NCBI RefSeq assembly: GCF_008923205.2
Contig: NZ_WBMS02000008.1
Coordinates: 1 to 64,000, forward strand
Direction of reading: 5' to 3'
From: Actinomadura physcomitrii
GTDB lineage: Bacteria > Actinomycetota > Actinomycetes > Streptosporangiales > Streptosporangiaceae
DNA length: 64,000 nucleotides
The position numbers and the translations under genes were made by a program. The notes below the pieces were generated by a model. It saw only the letters and a list, made by a program, of their open reading frames with translations. It did not search any database and was not told where the DNA came from. Of this stretch, positions 49,335 to 58,126 are shown piece after piece (the stretch's first letter is position 1; the number at the start of each line of letters is the position of its first letter).

Positions 49335-51311
49335 TCAGGGGGTGATCACGCAGGGGCCGCCGGCGCAGACGTCGACGGTCCGCCCGGTGGTCAGGAAGAC
49401 CGCCTTCTGCCGGCGCGCGTCGGCGTTGTTGCGCGGGTCGGAGTGCGGGTCGCGGCCCTCGGTGGGCGGGGTGTTCGTGGTCGGCGGGGCGGGGGAGCCG
49501 CTGTCCCACACGACCATCGCCGATCCGCCGGTGGACGCGCCGAACGTCGGGATGTTCCAGTACGGGACCGTGTCGGGGCTGCGCCCGGCCCGGACGGTCG
49601 GGGCGTGGACGCGGGCGCCGATCGTGCGGGCCTCGACCTCGGCGGCGACGGTCGCGACCTGGTGGTCGCCGAACGCGACGTGCATCAGCACCTGGTGCGC
49701 CGGGGTTCCCGGGTACGGGTGGTCGGTCATGTGCCAGGCGTATCCGTCGGCCTCGCCGCGGTCCCACAGCATCTGGATCAGCGCGAGGCCGATCTGCTGG
49801 TCGAGCTTGTCGGGGTAGAACAGGTCGAGGACCTTGGCGTACTGGGGGAAATCGGCGCTGCGGTTGAGCAGCGTGCTGTAGTTCATCGCGGGGACGCCGA
49901 GGACGGACCGGTGCAGGTCGGGAGAGACGGCGGTGAGCGCGCCGCCCATGATCCCGCCCTGGCTGTTGCCGTCGTAGGTGAGCGGGGCGCCGGGCGCGAT
50001 CAGCGGCTTGCCGGAGCCGTCCTGGAACGCCTTGTCGGCGGCGAACCCGCGGGTCATCGCGCGGCCGAGGAAGACGAAGTTCAGCATGCTCTGCTGGAGA
50101 CGGTCGGCGACGGTGCGGAACCGGGTGATGTCGGCGAGGGCGGAGACGACGTTCGGGACGTCCTCGTCCGACATGCCGATCCACTTCGTCGCGCAGAACG
50201 CGAAGTCGTGCTCGGCGGCCATCGCCTTGACGTTCCCGGCGTCGACCTCGCTCTCGCTGCCGAGGAGCCCGTGCCCGTAGAGGGCGGGGTTCGCGGGCTT
50301 GCCGAACGCGGCCTTCGGGATCTCGCACTGGAACGGGACGGCCTGGCTGTTGCCGGGCAGCTGCGACGGGAGCCCGTCCGCGCCGTAGTGGAACGCCGAC
50401 CCGGGAAGCCCGCCGTACTGGTCGAGGTAGCTCGGCGCCCACACGACGCCCTTCACCTCGCGCGCGATCTTGTCGTCGACGTCGTTCGTCACCTGCGTGA
50501 CCAGGAACGACGGCGACCTGTCGCCGAGCTTGCGGAGCGCGTCGTCGCGGATGTGCAGCATCGGCCCGGCGATGCTGCGCGCGCTGGCGACGGTGAAGTC
50601 CCAGGCCAGATACAGGCCGTCGCGGGTCACGCCGCGCTCGGCGAGGTCCGCGAGCACCTGCTTCTCGGCCTTCTGGCGGGCGTGGAGCGGGTCGGTGGAC
50701 GGGAGCGCGGGGCCGAGGATCTTGGCGAACGCGGCGTTCGGCTTGATGAGGTTCCCGGACGCGTCGCGCAGGTTCCGCAGCGCGACCGCGTAGTGGTGGC
50801 CCTCGACGAAGTTCTTCGCGGGACGGACGATCAGCGCCTTGCGGTCGTCGGGCGCGTTGGCGTCGAGCTCGGCCCAGTACGGCCACCGCTGCCCGGTCGC
50901 GGTGTCGACGATGACGATCGGCGCGTCCGGCTTCAGCGACGCGCCGATGTCGGTGACGGGCGCGGCGCCGGTGCGCGCCAGGTCGATGCCCGGGACGCGG
51001 CTGAGCAGCTCGGACCCGGGGGAGAAGCCGTCCGCGCGGTTCCACTCGTCCGGCGAGACGGGCAGGCCGAGCGCGTTCTTCAGCGTCGTGCGCATGTCGA
51101 TCCGCAGGCCGGTGGCGGTGCGCGGGTCGGGCTCGGTGTACCAGTCGCTCGGGAACGGCAGCAGGCAGGACGCCGGGTCGATCGGGTCGCAGCCGTCGCT
51201 TGCGGGGGCGGCCGGGGCGGCGCCGGCGGACGCCGGCGCGGCGGCGAGCAGCGCCGCGGACAGGACCAGAGCGGCGCCCGCCGAGAGGGCGCGCAGGGAC
51301 AGGACACGCAT
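49335..51311 (-). CDS. Large secreted alpha/beta-hydrolase-like protein
   Basis: A 658-residue exported protein with a Sec signal peptide (residues 1-30, ending PASAGA). Residues ~40-200 form an N-terminal beta-rich region (CLLPFPSDWYTEPDPRTATG, YHYAVALRNL-type strands). The catalytic-looking region contains APLTYDGNSQGGIMGGAL, a GNSxGG nucleophile elbow, followed by the VLGVPAMNYSTLLNRS block. AFGDHQVATVAAEVEART may carry the catalytic His. Similar secreted proteins are found in actinobacteria and myxobacteria and are unassigned; lipase or esterase activity is plausible. The Cys pair near the end (DVCAGGPCVI) fits an extracellular protein. Confidence 0.75.
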   Translation of the reverse strand: MRVLSLRALSAGAALVLSAALLAAAPASAGAAPAAPASDGCDPIDPASCLLPFPSDWYTEPDPRTATGLRIDMRTTLKNALGLPVSPDEWNRADGFSPGSELLSRVPGIDLARTGAAPVTDIGASLKPDAPIVIVDTATGQRWPYWAELDANAPDDRKALIVRPAKNFVEGHHYAVALRNLRDASGNLIKPNAAFAKILGPALPSTDPLHARQKAEKQVLADLAERGVTRDGLYLAWDFTVASARSIAGPMLHIRDDALRKLGDRSPSFLVTQVTNDVDDKIAREVKGVVWAPSYLDQYGGLPGSAFHYGADGLPSQLPGNSQAVPFQCEIPKAAFGKPANPALYGHGLLGSESEVDAGNVKAMAAEHDFAFCATKWIGMSDEDVPNVVSALADITRFRTVADRLQQSMLNFVFLGRAMTRGFAADKAFQDGSGKPLIAPGAPLTYDGNSQGGIMGGALTAVSPDLHRSVLGVPAMNYSTLLNRSADFPQYAKVLDLFYPDKLDQQIGLALIQMLWDRGEADGYAWHMTDHPYPGTPAHQVLMHVAFGDHQVATVAAEVEARTIGARVHAPTVRAGRSPDTVPYWNIPTFGASTGGSAMVVWDSGSPAPPTTNTPPTEGRDPHSDPRNNADARRQKAVFLTTGRTVDVCAGGPCVITP

Positions 51312-51550
51312 CGTCCACCTCCGGGGAGATCCGCGACGTTCGGAGAGATCTTGGTCTCAGCGCGGCCCGCGGTCAATGGGCGTGCGATCTCGGCCGATGC
51401 CGGTCATCCGCGGGGGACCGGCCGCCGCGTGTTCCGGCCACGTTAAATCTCGCGAAGTGACGGTTTCATCTCCGTTTCGGGGGGTGATCCGGCCCTGACC
51501 GCAAGCGATAGTGAGCGCAGCGCCGCACCCGCCCCGGAAAGGACCGTTCC

Positions 51551-52513
51551 ATGGACGCCGTCCCTATCATCGACCTCGGCCCCTGGTTCCACGGCGGCGA
51601 GCGCGACCGCGCCGCCGTCGCCGCGCGGGTGGACGCCGCGCTGAGCGAGATCGGCTTCCTGGTCGTCACCGGGCACGGGGTGCCCGCCGCGGACCGGGCC
51701 GCGATCCGCGCCGCCGCCAAGCGCTTCTTCGCGCTTCCGGAGGAGGTCAAGTACCGGTACGCGGCGACCGTGGGCGAGCGCGGCTGGCTGCCGCCCGGCG
51801 TCGAGGCGAACGGGTACGCCGAGGGCACCGCGACGCCGCCGGACCTGAAGGAGACCTTCGCGGTGGGCGCGGACCGCCCGACCGGCGACCCGTTCTTCGA
51901 CGCCGAGTGGTTCCTGCCGAACGTGTGGCCGGGCGAGGTGCCGGAGCTGGAGGCGCTGCTGACGCGCTACCTGGCCCGGATGAAGCGGCTGTCGGACGAT
52001 CTGCTCGCGCTGTGCGCGGCCGCGCTCGGCCTGCCGCCCGGGTTCTTCACCGCGCACGCCCGGCACCCGTCCTTCACCCTGAACATCAACCGCTACCCGC
52101 CGCTGTCGCAGCTCGGGGAGCCGGAGCCCGGCCAGTTCCGGATCGGCCCGCACACCGACTTCGGCACCGTCACGGTCCTGGACCGGCAGGACGGCGTGGG
52201 CGGCCTGCAGGTGCACTCGCGGGAGGCCGGCTGGGTGGACGCCCCGTGGGTCGAGGACTCCTTCACCATCAACGTCGGCGACCTGCTCGCGCACTGGACC
52301 GGCGGCCGCTGGACGTCCAACCGGCACCGCGTCCTGCCGCCGGACCCGAGCGCCCCGGACGAGGAGCTCGTGTCGCTGATCTTCTTCTACGAGTGCGACC
52401 CGGACGCCCGCATCGAGCCGCTCGGCCCGCCCGTCGGCCGCACCGCCGGCGGCGCGGCCGTGCGCGCGCACGACTTCCTCCTCGAACGCCTCGACGCCAT
52501 CACCCTCGCCTGA
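51551..52513 (+). CDS. Isopenicillin-N-synthase-like iron oxygenase
   Basis: A 320-residue enzyme with the DIOX_N start (VPIIDLGPWFHGG, IGFLVVTGHGVP) and the double-stranded beta-helix iron site: GPHTDFGTVTVL (HxD) and SNRHRVLPP (second His). The position normally holding the RxS 2-oxoglutarate-binding pair reads LVSLIFF, so the Arg is not conserved and the co-substrate mode may differ. It is followed after 35 bases by an NCS1 nucleobase-type permease, which suggests oxidation of an imported nucleobase or hydantoin, as thymine-7-hydroxylase does. That is inference from context. Confidence 0.85.
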   Translation: MDAVPIIDLGPWFHGGERDRAAVAARVDAALSEIGFLVVTGHGVPAADRAAIRAAAKRFFALPEEVKYRYAATVGERGWLPPGVEANGYAEGTATPPDLKETFAVGADRPTGDPFFDAEWFLPNVWPGEVPELEALLTRYLARMKRLSDDLLALCAAALGLPPGFFTAHARHPSFTLNINRYPPLSQLGEPEPGQFRIGPHTDFGTVTVLDRQDGVGGLQVHSREAGWVDAPWVEDSFTINVGDLLAHWTGGRWTSNRHRVLPPDPSAPDEELVSLIFFYECDPDARIEPLGPPVGRTAGGAAVRAHDFLLERLDAITLA

Positions 52514-52548
52514 GCGCGCCTCGGCCGAACAGCGGAAAGGTCCCCCCG

Positions 52549-53991
52549 ATGACCGAGATGAGAGAAGGCGTGCCCGCGGGCGTGGTCGTCCGCGAGGGCG
52601 ACTACGGCGCCCGGGTCGCCGCCGTCGAGCCGGGCGGCGCCGGCTTCATCCCCCTCGACCAGCGGCACGGCCGGCCGATCGACCTGCTGTGGACCTGGAC
52701 GTCGCCGAACCTGGAGTTCGCGACGGTGTTCCTCGGCGTGCTCGCGGTCGCCGCGTTCGGGCTGACGTTCTGGCAGGCCGCCGCCGCGATCGTGGCGGGC
52801 ACGCTGCTCGGCTCGGCGACGCACGCGGTCCTGTCGGCGCGCGGCCCCCGCTACGGGGTGCCGGAGATGGTGCTCGGCCGGGTGCCGTTCGGGCACCGCG
52901 GCAACATGCTGCCGTCCGCGATCAACTCGGTGGCGGGCGGCGTCGGCTGGTTCGCGGTGAACAGCGTCAGCGGGTCGCTGGCGCTCAACACGCTGACCGG
53001 GATGCCGAAGCCGCTGTGCCTGGCGGTCGTGGTCGCGCTGCAGGCGGGCGTCGCGTTCTTCGGGCACAACCTCGTGCACGCCTACGAGCGGTACGCGTTC
53101 CCGGCGCTGGCGGTGGTGTTCGGCGTCGCGTCCGTGATCATCCTGGCGAAGGCGGACTTCGGTGCGCCCGCCCCGGACGGGGCCGGGCCGGGCGGGATCG
53201 GCGCGTTCCTCATCGTGGTCGGCGCGAGCTTCGGGTACGCGGCGGGCTGGAACCCCTACGCCGCCGACTACACCCGCTACCTGCCGGCCGCGACGAGCCC
53301 GCGCGCCGCGGGCCTGTGGGCGGCGCTCGGCGTCTTCGCCGGCTGCACCGTCCTGCAGATCGTCGGCGCGGCGTCGGCGACGCTCGGCGGCACGGCGCTC
53401 GCCGACCCGACCGGCGCGTTCACCGGGCACCTGCCCTCGCTCGTCGCGAACCTCACCCTGCTGGTCATCGCGGTCGGCGCGGTCGGCGCCAACGCGATCA
53501 ACATCTACTCCGGGTCGATGTCGTTCGTCGCGACGGGGATCCGGCTGCCGCTGCCGGTGCGGCTGCAGCGCGCGCTCGTCGCCGGGGCGTTCGGCGCGGT
53601 CGGGCTCGTCGTCGCCTACTTCGGGCTGGACGACGCCGGCCACGACTACGAGGCGTTCCTGCTGGTCATCGCGTACTGGATCGGGCCGTGGCTCGGCGTG
53701 GTGCTGGCCGACCTGGTGCTGCGGCGCGGCGTCTGGTCGGTGCGGGACGCGGACGCGCGGGTGGACGCGATGGTGTTCGACGTCCGCCGCCGCAACTGGG
53801 CTGGGCCGGCGGCGATGGCGGTCGCCGTCGTGGTGTCGGTGTGGCTGTTCTCCAACCAGGAGAAGTACGTCGGGATCGTGCCGAGCCACCACCCGTCGTT
53901 CGGCGACATCACGTTCGCGGTCGGGTTCGCCTTGGCGGCGCTGCTCTACGCGGTGCTGCGCAAGGTGCCCGGCTTCCGCGAGAGCGGCTGA
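52549..53991 (+). CDS. NCS1-family nucleobase/cytosine permease-like transporter
   Basis: A 480-residue transporter with about 12 helices. NCS1 hallmarks are PLDQRHGRPIDLLWTWTSPN at the N terminus, GPRYGVPEMVLGRVPFGHRG, NSVAGGVGWFAVNSVSG, GWNPYAADYTRYLP and NAINIYSGSMSF, the substrate- and sodium-site regions of cytosine/purine permeases. It imports a nucleobase or related heterocycle with a cation. It forms a likely operon with the oxygenase upstream. Its 3' end overlaps by 46 bases the convergent PurA-paralogue gene, which is unusually deep for convergent genes. Confidence 0.88.
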   Translation: MTEMREGVPAGVVVREGDYGARVAAVEPGGAGFIPLDQRHGRPIDLLWTWTSPNLEFATVFLGVLAVAAFGLTFWQAAAAIVAGTLLGSATHAVLSARGPRYGVPEMVLGRVPFGHRGNMLPSAINSVAGGVGWFAVNSVSGSLALNTLTGMPKPLCLAVVVALQAGVAFFGHNLVHAYERYAFPALAVVFGVASVIILAKADFGAPAPDGAGPGGIGAFLIVVGASFGYAAGWNPYAADYTRYLPAATSPRAAGLWAALGVFAGCTVLQIVGAASATLGGTALADPTGAFTGHLPSLVANLTLLVIAVGAVGANAINIYSGSMSFVATGIRLPLPVRLQRALVAGAFGAVGLVVAYFGLDDAGHDYEAFLLVIAYWIGPWLGVVLADLVLRRGVWSVRDADARVDAMVFDVRRRNWAGPAAMAVAVVVSVWLFSNQEKYVGIVPSHHPSFGDITFAVGFALAALLYAVLRKVPGFRESG

Positions 53992-55250
53992 CCGGTGGCG
54001 CGCTTGGCGGACGCCGCCGGGCCGTGCGAGGTCAGGACGACCGGGGCGCCGAGCGCGTCCTCGATCGTCTCGACCGGACGGCGGCCGAGCGGCGCGTAGA
54101 CCGGCCGCGCGGACGCCAGCCGCCGGGTGAGGGCGGCCTGGCGGTCCAGGTCGCCCGCACCCGCCGGCAGCCGGTCCACCGGACCGGCAGGCGTCGTGTA
54201 GGCCCGGCAGATCCGCAGGTCGGGACGCGCCCCCGCGACGTCCAGATGCGTGACCGCCAGGCCGTCCACGCCGCCGACGACCTCCAGCGCGTACCTGAGG
54301 GCGACGGCGTCGAGGTGGCCGGCGCGGAACGCGCCCTGCCAGGGGCCGGTGCCGTTGTGGGGTTCGGGCAGGGAGGCGGTGAGCGCCGCGTCCTCGGTGA
54401 CGAACGGCCCCGGGCCGTGGCGCGTCGCGTACGTCCGCAGGACGCCGAGCCGCGCCGCCGCGCCCGCCTCCCCGGCCTCGGCCAGCAGCGTCTCGGCGTT
54501 GGCGAACGTGGTGGTCGACCAGGTCGTGTACGGGTGGAAGCCGTGCCACTCGTCGAGCAGCACGCCCTGCGCGCCCTCGAACACCACGTCGCCCGACCGG
54601 AGCAGGCCGTGCAGGTGCCCGCCGCCGACGATCCGGACGCGCGCGGCGAACGCGGTGAACGCGTCCGCGCAGGCGGTGGCGTCCGGGACGTCCTCGCCGG
54701 ACGGGAACGCCGCCCGGTACCAGTCGTGCAGGGCGGTGAGGCGCCGGCGCAGCCGCGCGGGGGACAGGCAGTCGCCCGCGCGCGGCGCGTCGTCGTGCGC
54801 GAGGGCGTAGGACGCGGTCTCGCCGATGCCCATCCCGCACGACCCGTGCCGGGCCGTGCCGCGCGCCCGCTCGCGCGCGCGGTTGGCGGCCCGGTGGTAC
54901 GGCGTGGTGAGCAGCGCGTCCCGGTCGACGGTGAGCCGGTCCAGCGCGTCGCGCACGCCGAGGAGGCGCAGGTGGTCGGCCTCCGCGGCGAGCGCGAGCG
55001 GGTCGACGAGCATGAACCGCGACAGGTGCGTCCGGACGCCCGGCGTGAACGTCCCCGAGCCGAACTGGGCGAACGTGTGGTGCCGGCCGTCGTCCGCCAC
55101 GACGTTGTGCGCCGCCTGCGCGCCGCCGTTGAACCGGACGACCGCCGTCACCGGCGACGCCGTGCCCGAGGCGGCGGCGCAGAGGTGGTCGACGACCGTG
55201 CCCTTGCCCGCGTCCCCGTACCCGAGGTCGACGACGATGACGTGCCCCAT
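53946..55250 (-). CDS. Divergent adenylosuccinate synthetase (PurA) paralogue
   Basis: A 434-residue PurA-fold protein, last gene of a four-gene operon. The P-loop is DLGYGDAGKGTVVDHL, keeping the catalytic Asp but with Ala for the usual Glu. The GGxxAxH block reads FNGGAQAAHNVV, keeping the His. The FEGAQGVLLDEWHGFHPYTT block is close to PurA. The PurA aspartate-binding loop TTGRPRR-CGWLD, however, is replaced by NGTGPWQGAFRAGHLD, and the IMP-loop RGIGPAY region reads SCGMGIGET. It is therefore unlikely to be the housekeeping enzyme. It may ligate a different amine or act on another nucleotide. It overlaps the convergent permease gene by 46 bases. Confidence 0.83.
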   Translation of the reverse strand: MGHVIVVDLGYGDAGKGTVVDHLCAAASGTASPVTAVVRFNGGAQAAHNVVADDGRHHTFAQFGSGTFTPGVRTHLSRFMLVDPLALAAEADHLRLLGVRDALDRLTVDRDALLTTPYHRAANRARERARGTARHGSCGMGIGETASYALAHDDAPRAGDCLSPARLRRRLTALHDWYRAAFPSGEDVPDATACADAFTAFAARVRIVGGGHLHGLLRSGDVVFEGAQGVLLDEWHGFHPYTTWSTTTFANAETLLAEAGEAGAAARLGVLRTYATRHGPGPFVTEDAALTASLPEPHNGTGPWQGAFRAGHLDAVALRYALEVVGGVDGLAVTHLDVAGARPDLRICRAYTTPAGPVDRLPAGAGDLDRQAALTRRLASARPVYAPLGRRPVETIEDALGAPVVLTSHGPAASAKRATGQPLSRKPGTLRSTA

Positions 55251-55263
55251 CGCGGCCCTGCCC

Positions 55264-56238
55264 TCAGAGCCGCGTCGTCGCGGACGGGCCCGGGGCGGCG
55301 TCCAGGCCGGGCGGCGCCGCCGACACCGCGACCGGCGCGCGCGACGCGTCCAGCCGGGCCAGCGCCCGCGACACCGACGCGCCCGCGTTCGAGCCGGCCT
55401 CGGCCAGGTGGTCCAGGCCCTCGTCCAGGTCGATGGCGTCCTCGGCGAGCCCGACGGTCAGCGCGATCGTCTCGCACACCGCGTCGAGGTCGTCGAGGTA
55501 GAGGACGTGCTGGCCGAGCAGCCCCTGCCAGAACTCCTTCAGCTCGCGGCTGCCGGAGTGGTAGGTGCCCTCGGGGATGATGAAGTACACCTCGTACGTC
55601 CGCTGCAGCTCGCGCAGCACGTCCTCGATCGGCAGGTCGCGCTCCAGGTCGTCGCCGATGACCTTGGCGACCTCGCGCCGCTTGATCTTCGGGTAGGCCA
55701 GCTCGTCGCCGATCATGAACAGGTAGCCGCGCTTGCCGCGCTTCTCGAAGCAGTCGATCGAGGTGTGCCGCGCCATGAAGTACATGGCCAGCTCGTAGGA
55801 CTCGCGCATCTGGCCGCCGCCTCCGCCCTCGAGCAGGATCCTGCCGAGGTCGTCGTCCATCCGGTTGTCGGCCTCGAACTGGCCGATCTGCAGCGGCGCC
55901 CGGTCGCAGGTCGCGTCGCCGACCGCGCCGAACAGGATGTGCGGGTCGGCGGCGTAGCCCTTGCGCAGCAGCAGGCCGAGCAGGTCGGGCAGCTTGGTCT
56001 GCAGGGTGCGCGGCACGCCGCCCATCGAGCCGGTGACGTCGAACAGCACGCCGATCGCCAGCGACTCGGGGTGGTCGTCGGAATCGCGGCTCTCGCGGAC
56101 CTTCACGCCCTTGGGGTCGAGGTCGGGGTGGACGGTGGTGGCGCCGCCGTCGCTGTAGGCGAACGCGCTGGCGCCGGTGGACGCGCGGTAGCTCGCGCGC
56201 GCGGCGTAGACGTCGGTGGACCAGTTTCCGCTTCCCAT
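55264..56238 (-). CDS. TerY-like von Willebrand factor A (vWA) domain protein
   Basis: A 324-residue soluble protein. The vWA domain spans residues ~60-265, with the MIDAS start GVLFDVTGSMGGVPRTLQ, an ILFGAVGDATCDRAPLQIGQ strand, a Gly-rich LEGGGGGQMRESYELAMYF turn and FMIGDELAYPKI. The last 60 residues are Ala/Pro-rich. The Thr/Ser MIDAS pattern suggests divalent-metal-dependent partner binding. In the Ter field a vWA protein (TerY) works with a kinase and phosphatase; here a J-domain kinase-like gene lies 12 bases upstream and the PurA paralogue 13 bases downstream, so a scaffolding role in a complex is inferred. Confidence 0.87.
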   Translation of the reverse strand: MGSGNWSTDVYAARASYRASTGASAFAYSDGGATTVHPDLDPKGVKVRESRDSDDHPESLAIGVLFDVTGSMGGVPRTLQTKLPDLLGLLLRKGYAADPHILFGAVGDATCDRAPLQIGQFEADNRMDDDLGRILLEGGGGGQMRESYELAMYFMARHTSIDCFEKRGKRGYLFMIGDELAYPKIKRREVAKVIGDDLERDLPIEDVLRELQRTYEVYFIIPEGTYHSGSRELKEFWQGLLGQHVLYLDDLDAVCETIALTVGLAEDAIDLDEGLDHLAEAGSNAGASVSRALARLDASRAPVAVSAAPPGLDAAPGPSATTRL

Positions 56239-56250
56239 GGACGTTCTCCT

Positions 56251-57291
56251 TCAGTGGGTGACGGCGGGCAGGTGGAAGGGGCGGAAGCGCCGCGGGCCGT
56301 AGAGCCGTTCGAGCAGCTCGTCCAGCTCGCCCAGCAGCCGCCAGGCGTCGTGTGGGCGGCGGTTCTGCGCGGTCAGCAGGCAGCCGCGCGCGAACGAACG
56401 CATCGCCTTGGGCGCCTGGTCGCCCATCAGGTCGGTCATGCACCGGGTGGCCATGTAGATGTCAGTGGCCTGGCTCGCGGGACGCTGCGCCGGCACCTCC
56501 GGCGGGTACCAGTCGCGGTACCGCTCGACCAGCGCTGGGACGCGCCCGGTCGCGTCGGCGTAGGAGTAGCAGCCGGGGACGGAGTAGCACCAGTCGACCA
56601 GGACCAGCCCGTGCTCGTCGGGATGGATCATGACGTGGTCGGGCAGCACCGCGCCGTGCAGGACGCCCGCGCGGTGCGCGAACCCGAGCCCGACGAGCAG
56701 CCGCCGCCACATCCACGCGGCGTCGCGCGGGTCGACGCCGCCGGGGTAGGCCGCCTTGACCTCGGCCAGCGTGCGGAACCCGGCGAGCGCGGCGACCGCG
56801 TTCGCCTGCCGCTGCGTCCCGGTCACGGGGTCCTTGTGGCGGAACGACTCGACGAGGTAAGGCACGTACGGCAGGAACCGGCCGTCGCCGTCCTTGGGGA
56901 GCTGCCGCAGCGCGACGGCTTCGCGTTCGAGCAGGTCGCCGTCGCGGGGGTCGCGCGGCATCTTCAGCAGCACCCCGCCCGGCCGGGTGTCCGTCCCGGC
57001 CCGGTAGAGCTGGGCGAGGTCGCCGGAGACCGGGTCGCCCGCGATGCGGTAGGAGTGCCGGCGGGTCGTGAGCACGGCCGGGTCGGACCGGTTGTAGGTC
57101 CGCCACAGCGTGTTCAGCCGGACGAACGCGTCGCGGGTGCGGCCGCCGGTCGCGTCCGGGTGGACGAGCCGGACGAGCCGCCGGTAGCGCCGCGCCGCCT
57201 CGGCGGCGTCGTCGCCGAACAGGTCGGCGGGGACGCGCGCGCGGTCGAGGCGGGCGAGCGCGTCGTCGAGGTCGCGGGTGTTCACGTGCAT
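56251..57291 (-). CDS. J-domain protein fused to a pseudokinase
   Basis: A 346-residue protein. Residues ~5-65 form a J-domain-like helical hairpin with the HPD tripeptide in RRLVRLVHPDATGG and a following FVRLNTLWRTYN helix. Residues ~85-335 form a protein-kinase fold: GVLLKMPRDPRDGDLLEREA gives the ATP-binding Lys and the Glu of helix C. The catalytic loop, however, reads HGAVLPDHVMI in place of HRDxKxxN, and DWC replaces DFG. The catalytic Asp, Lys and Asn are thus missing and it is probably a pseudokinase. The ATG at 57291 shares one base with the preceding Nudix stop (TGATG). Confidence 0.85.
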   Translation of the reverse strand: MHVNTRDLDDALARLDRARVPADLFGDDAAEAARRYRRLVRLVHPDATGGRTRDAFVRLNTLWRTYNRSDPAVLTTRRHSYRIAGDPVSGDLAQLYRAGTDTRPGGVLLKMPRDPRDGDLLEREAVALRQLPKDGDGRFLPYVPYLVESFRHKDPVTGTQRQANAVAALAGFRTLAEVKAAYPGGVDPRDAAWMWRRLLVGLGFAHRAGVLHGAVLPDHVMIHPDEHGLVLVDWCYSVPGCYSYADATGRVPALVERYRDWYPPEVPAQRPASQATDIYMATRCMTDLMGDQAPKAMRSFARGCLLTAQNRRPHDAWRLLGELDELLERLYGPRRFRPFHLPAVTH

Positions 57292-58115
57292 CACCTGATC
57301 TCTTCCTCGCGGCTGGGGCGCAGCAGTGCGGGGTGCAGGAGGCGGGCGTCGCCCGCGCGGTAGAGGCGGGGCCGGGGGCCGCCGCGCCGGCCGCCCTTGT
57401 CGGACGTGGCGCCGGTGCTCTCCACGAAGCCGGGGACCGACAGGACCTTGCGGTGGAAGTTGCCGGCGTGCAGCTCCTCGCCCCAGACCGCCTCGTAGAC
57501 GGCGCGCAGCTCGGGGATGGTGAACTCGGCGCCGCAGAACGCCGTGGCGAGCGGGGTGTACTCGAGCTTGTCGCGGGCGCGCTCCAGGCCGTCGGTGAGG
57601 ATCCGCGCGTGGTCGAACGCGAGCCGCCGGGTGGTGCCGGGCCGCTGGTCGCCCGACTCGGTCAGGCCGAGCGCGTCCACCGCGACCCATGCCGCGTCGG
57701 CGGCGTCGCCGCCCGCTTCGGGGTCGGGCAGCTCGGGCGCGAACGCCAGGTAGGCGACGGAGATGATGCGCATGCGCGGGTCGCGGCCGGGGGCGCCGTA
57801 GGTGCCGAGCTGCTCCAGGTGGACGCGCCCGAGCGCGCCGTCCTTCCCGCTGAGGCCGGTCTCCTCGGCCAGCTCGCGGACGGCGGCGTCCGGCAGGTCC
57901 TCGGCCTCGCGCCGGCCGCCCGCGTGCACGAAGCCGCCGGGCAGTGCCCACATGCCCGCGTACGGCGCGCCCCCGCGGCGGACGAGCAGGACGTGCAGCG
58001 CGCCGTCCCGGATGGTGAGGGCGACGACGTCCACGGTCACGGCGACGGGGTCGTAGGCGCGCGGGTCGTAGCTCGCGAGGAACTCGCTCTCGTCGCGCAT
58101 CGGTTCCGGGGACAT
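57291..58115 (-). CDS. NrtR-like Nudix protein with C-terminal winged helix
   Basis: A 274-residue protein. Residues ~20-160 are a Nudix domain; the box reads GGFVHAGG then AAVRELAEETGL, with about five extra residues between the Gly part and the REL-EE core compared with the standard Nudix box. Residues ~190-255 match the NrtR winged helix (FTIPELRAVYEAVWGEEL, HAGNFHRKVLSVPGFVESTG). In NrtR the Nudix domain senses ADP-ribose or related NAD metabolites and controls DNA binding. The gene is first in a four-gene operon, and an inverted repeat lies just upstream, so it may be the autoregulated, nucleotide-sensing controller. Hydrolase activity cannot be excluded. Confidence 0.87.
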   Translation of the reverse strand: MSPEPMRDESEFLASYDPRAYDPVAVTVDVVALTIRDGALHVLLVRRGGAPYAGMWALPGGFVHAGGRREAEDLPDAAVRELAEETGLSGKDGALGRVHLEQLGTYGAPGRDPRMRIISVAYLAFAPELPDPEAGGDAADAAWVAVDALGLTESGDQRPGTTRRLAFDHARILTDGLERARDKLEYTPLATAFCGAEFTIPELRAVYEAVWGEELHAGNFHRKVLSVPGFVESTGATSDKGGRRGGPRPRLYRAGDARLLHPALLRPSREEEIR

Positions 58116-58126
58116 CCGCGCCTCTC

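Noticed and set aside
53946-55250. Housekeeping purA or phage-type purZ
   Set aside because: The Arg-rich aspartate loop is replaced and the IMP loop altered, unlike PurA; the active-site Asp is kept and there is no phage context, unlike PurZ.
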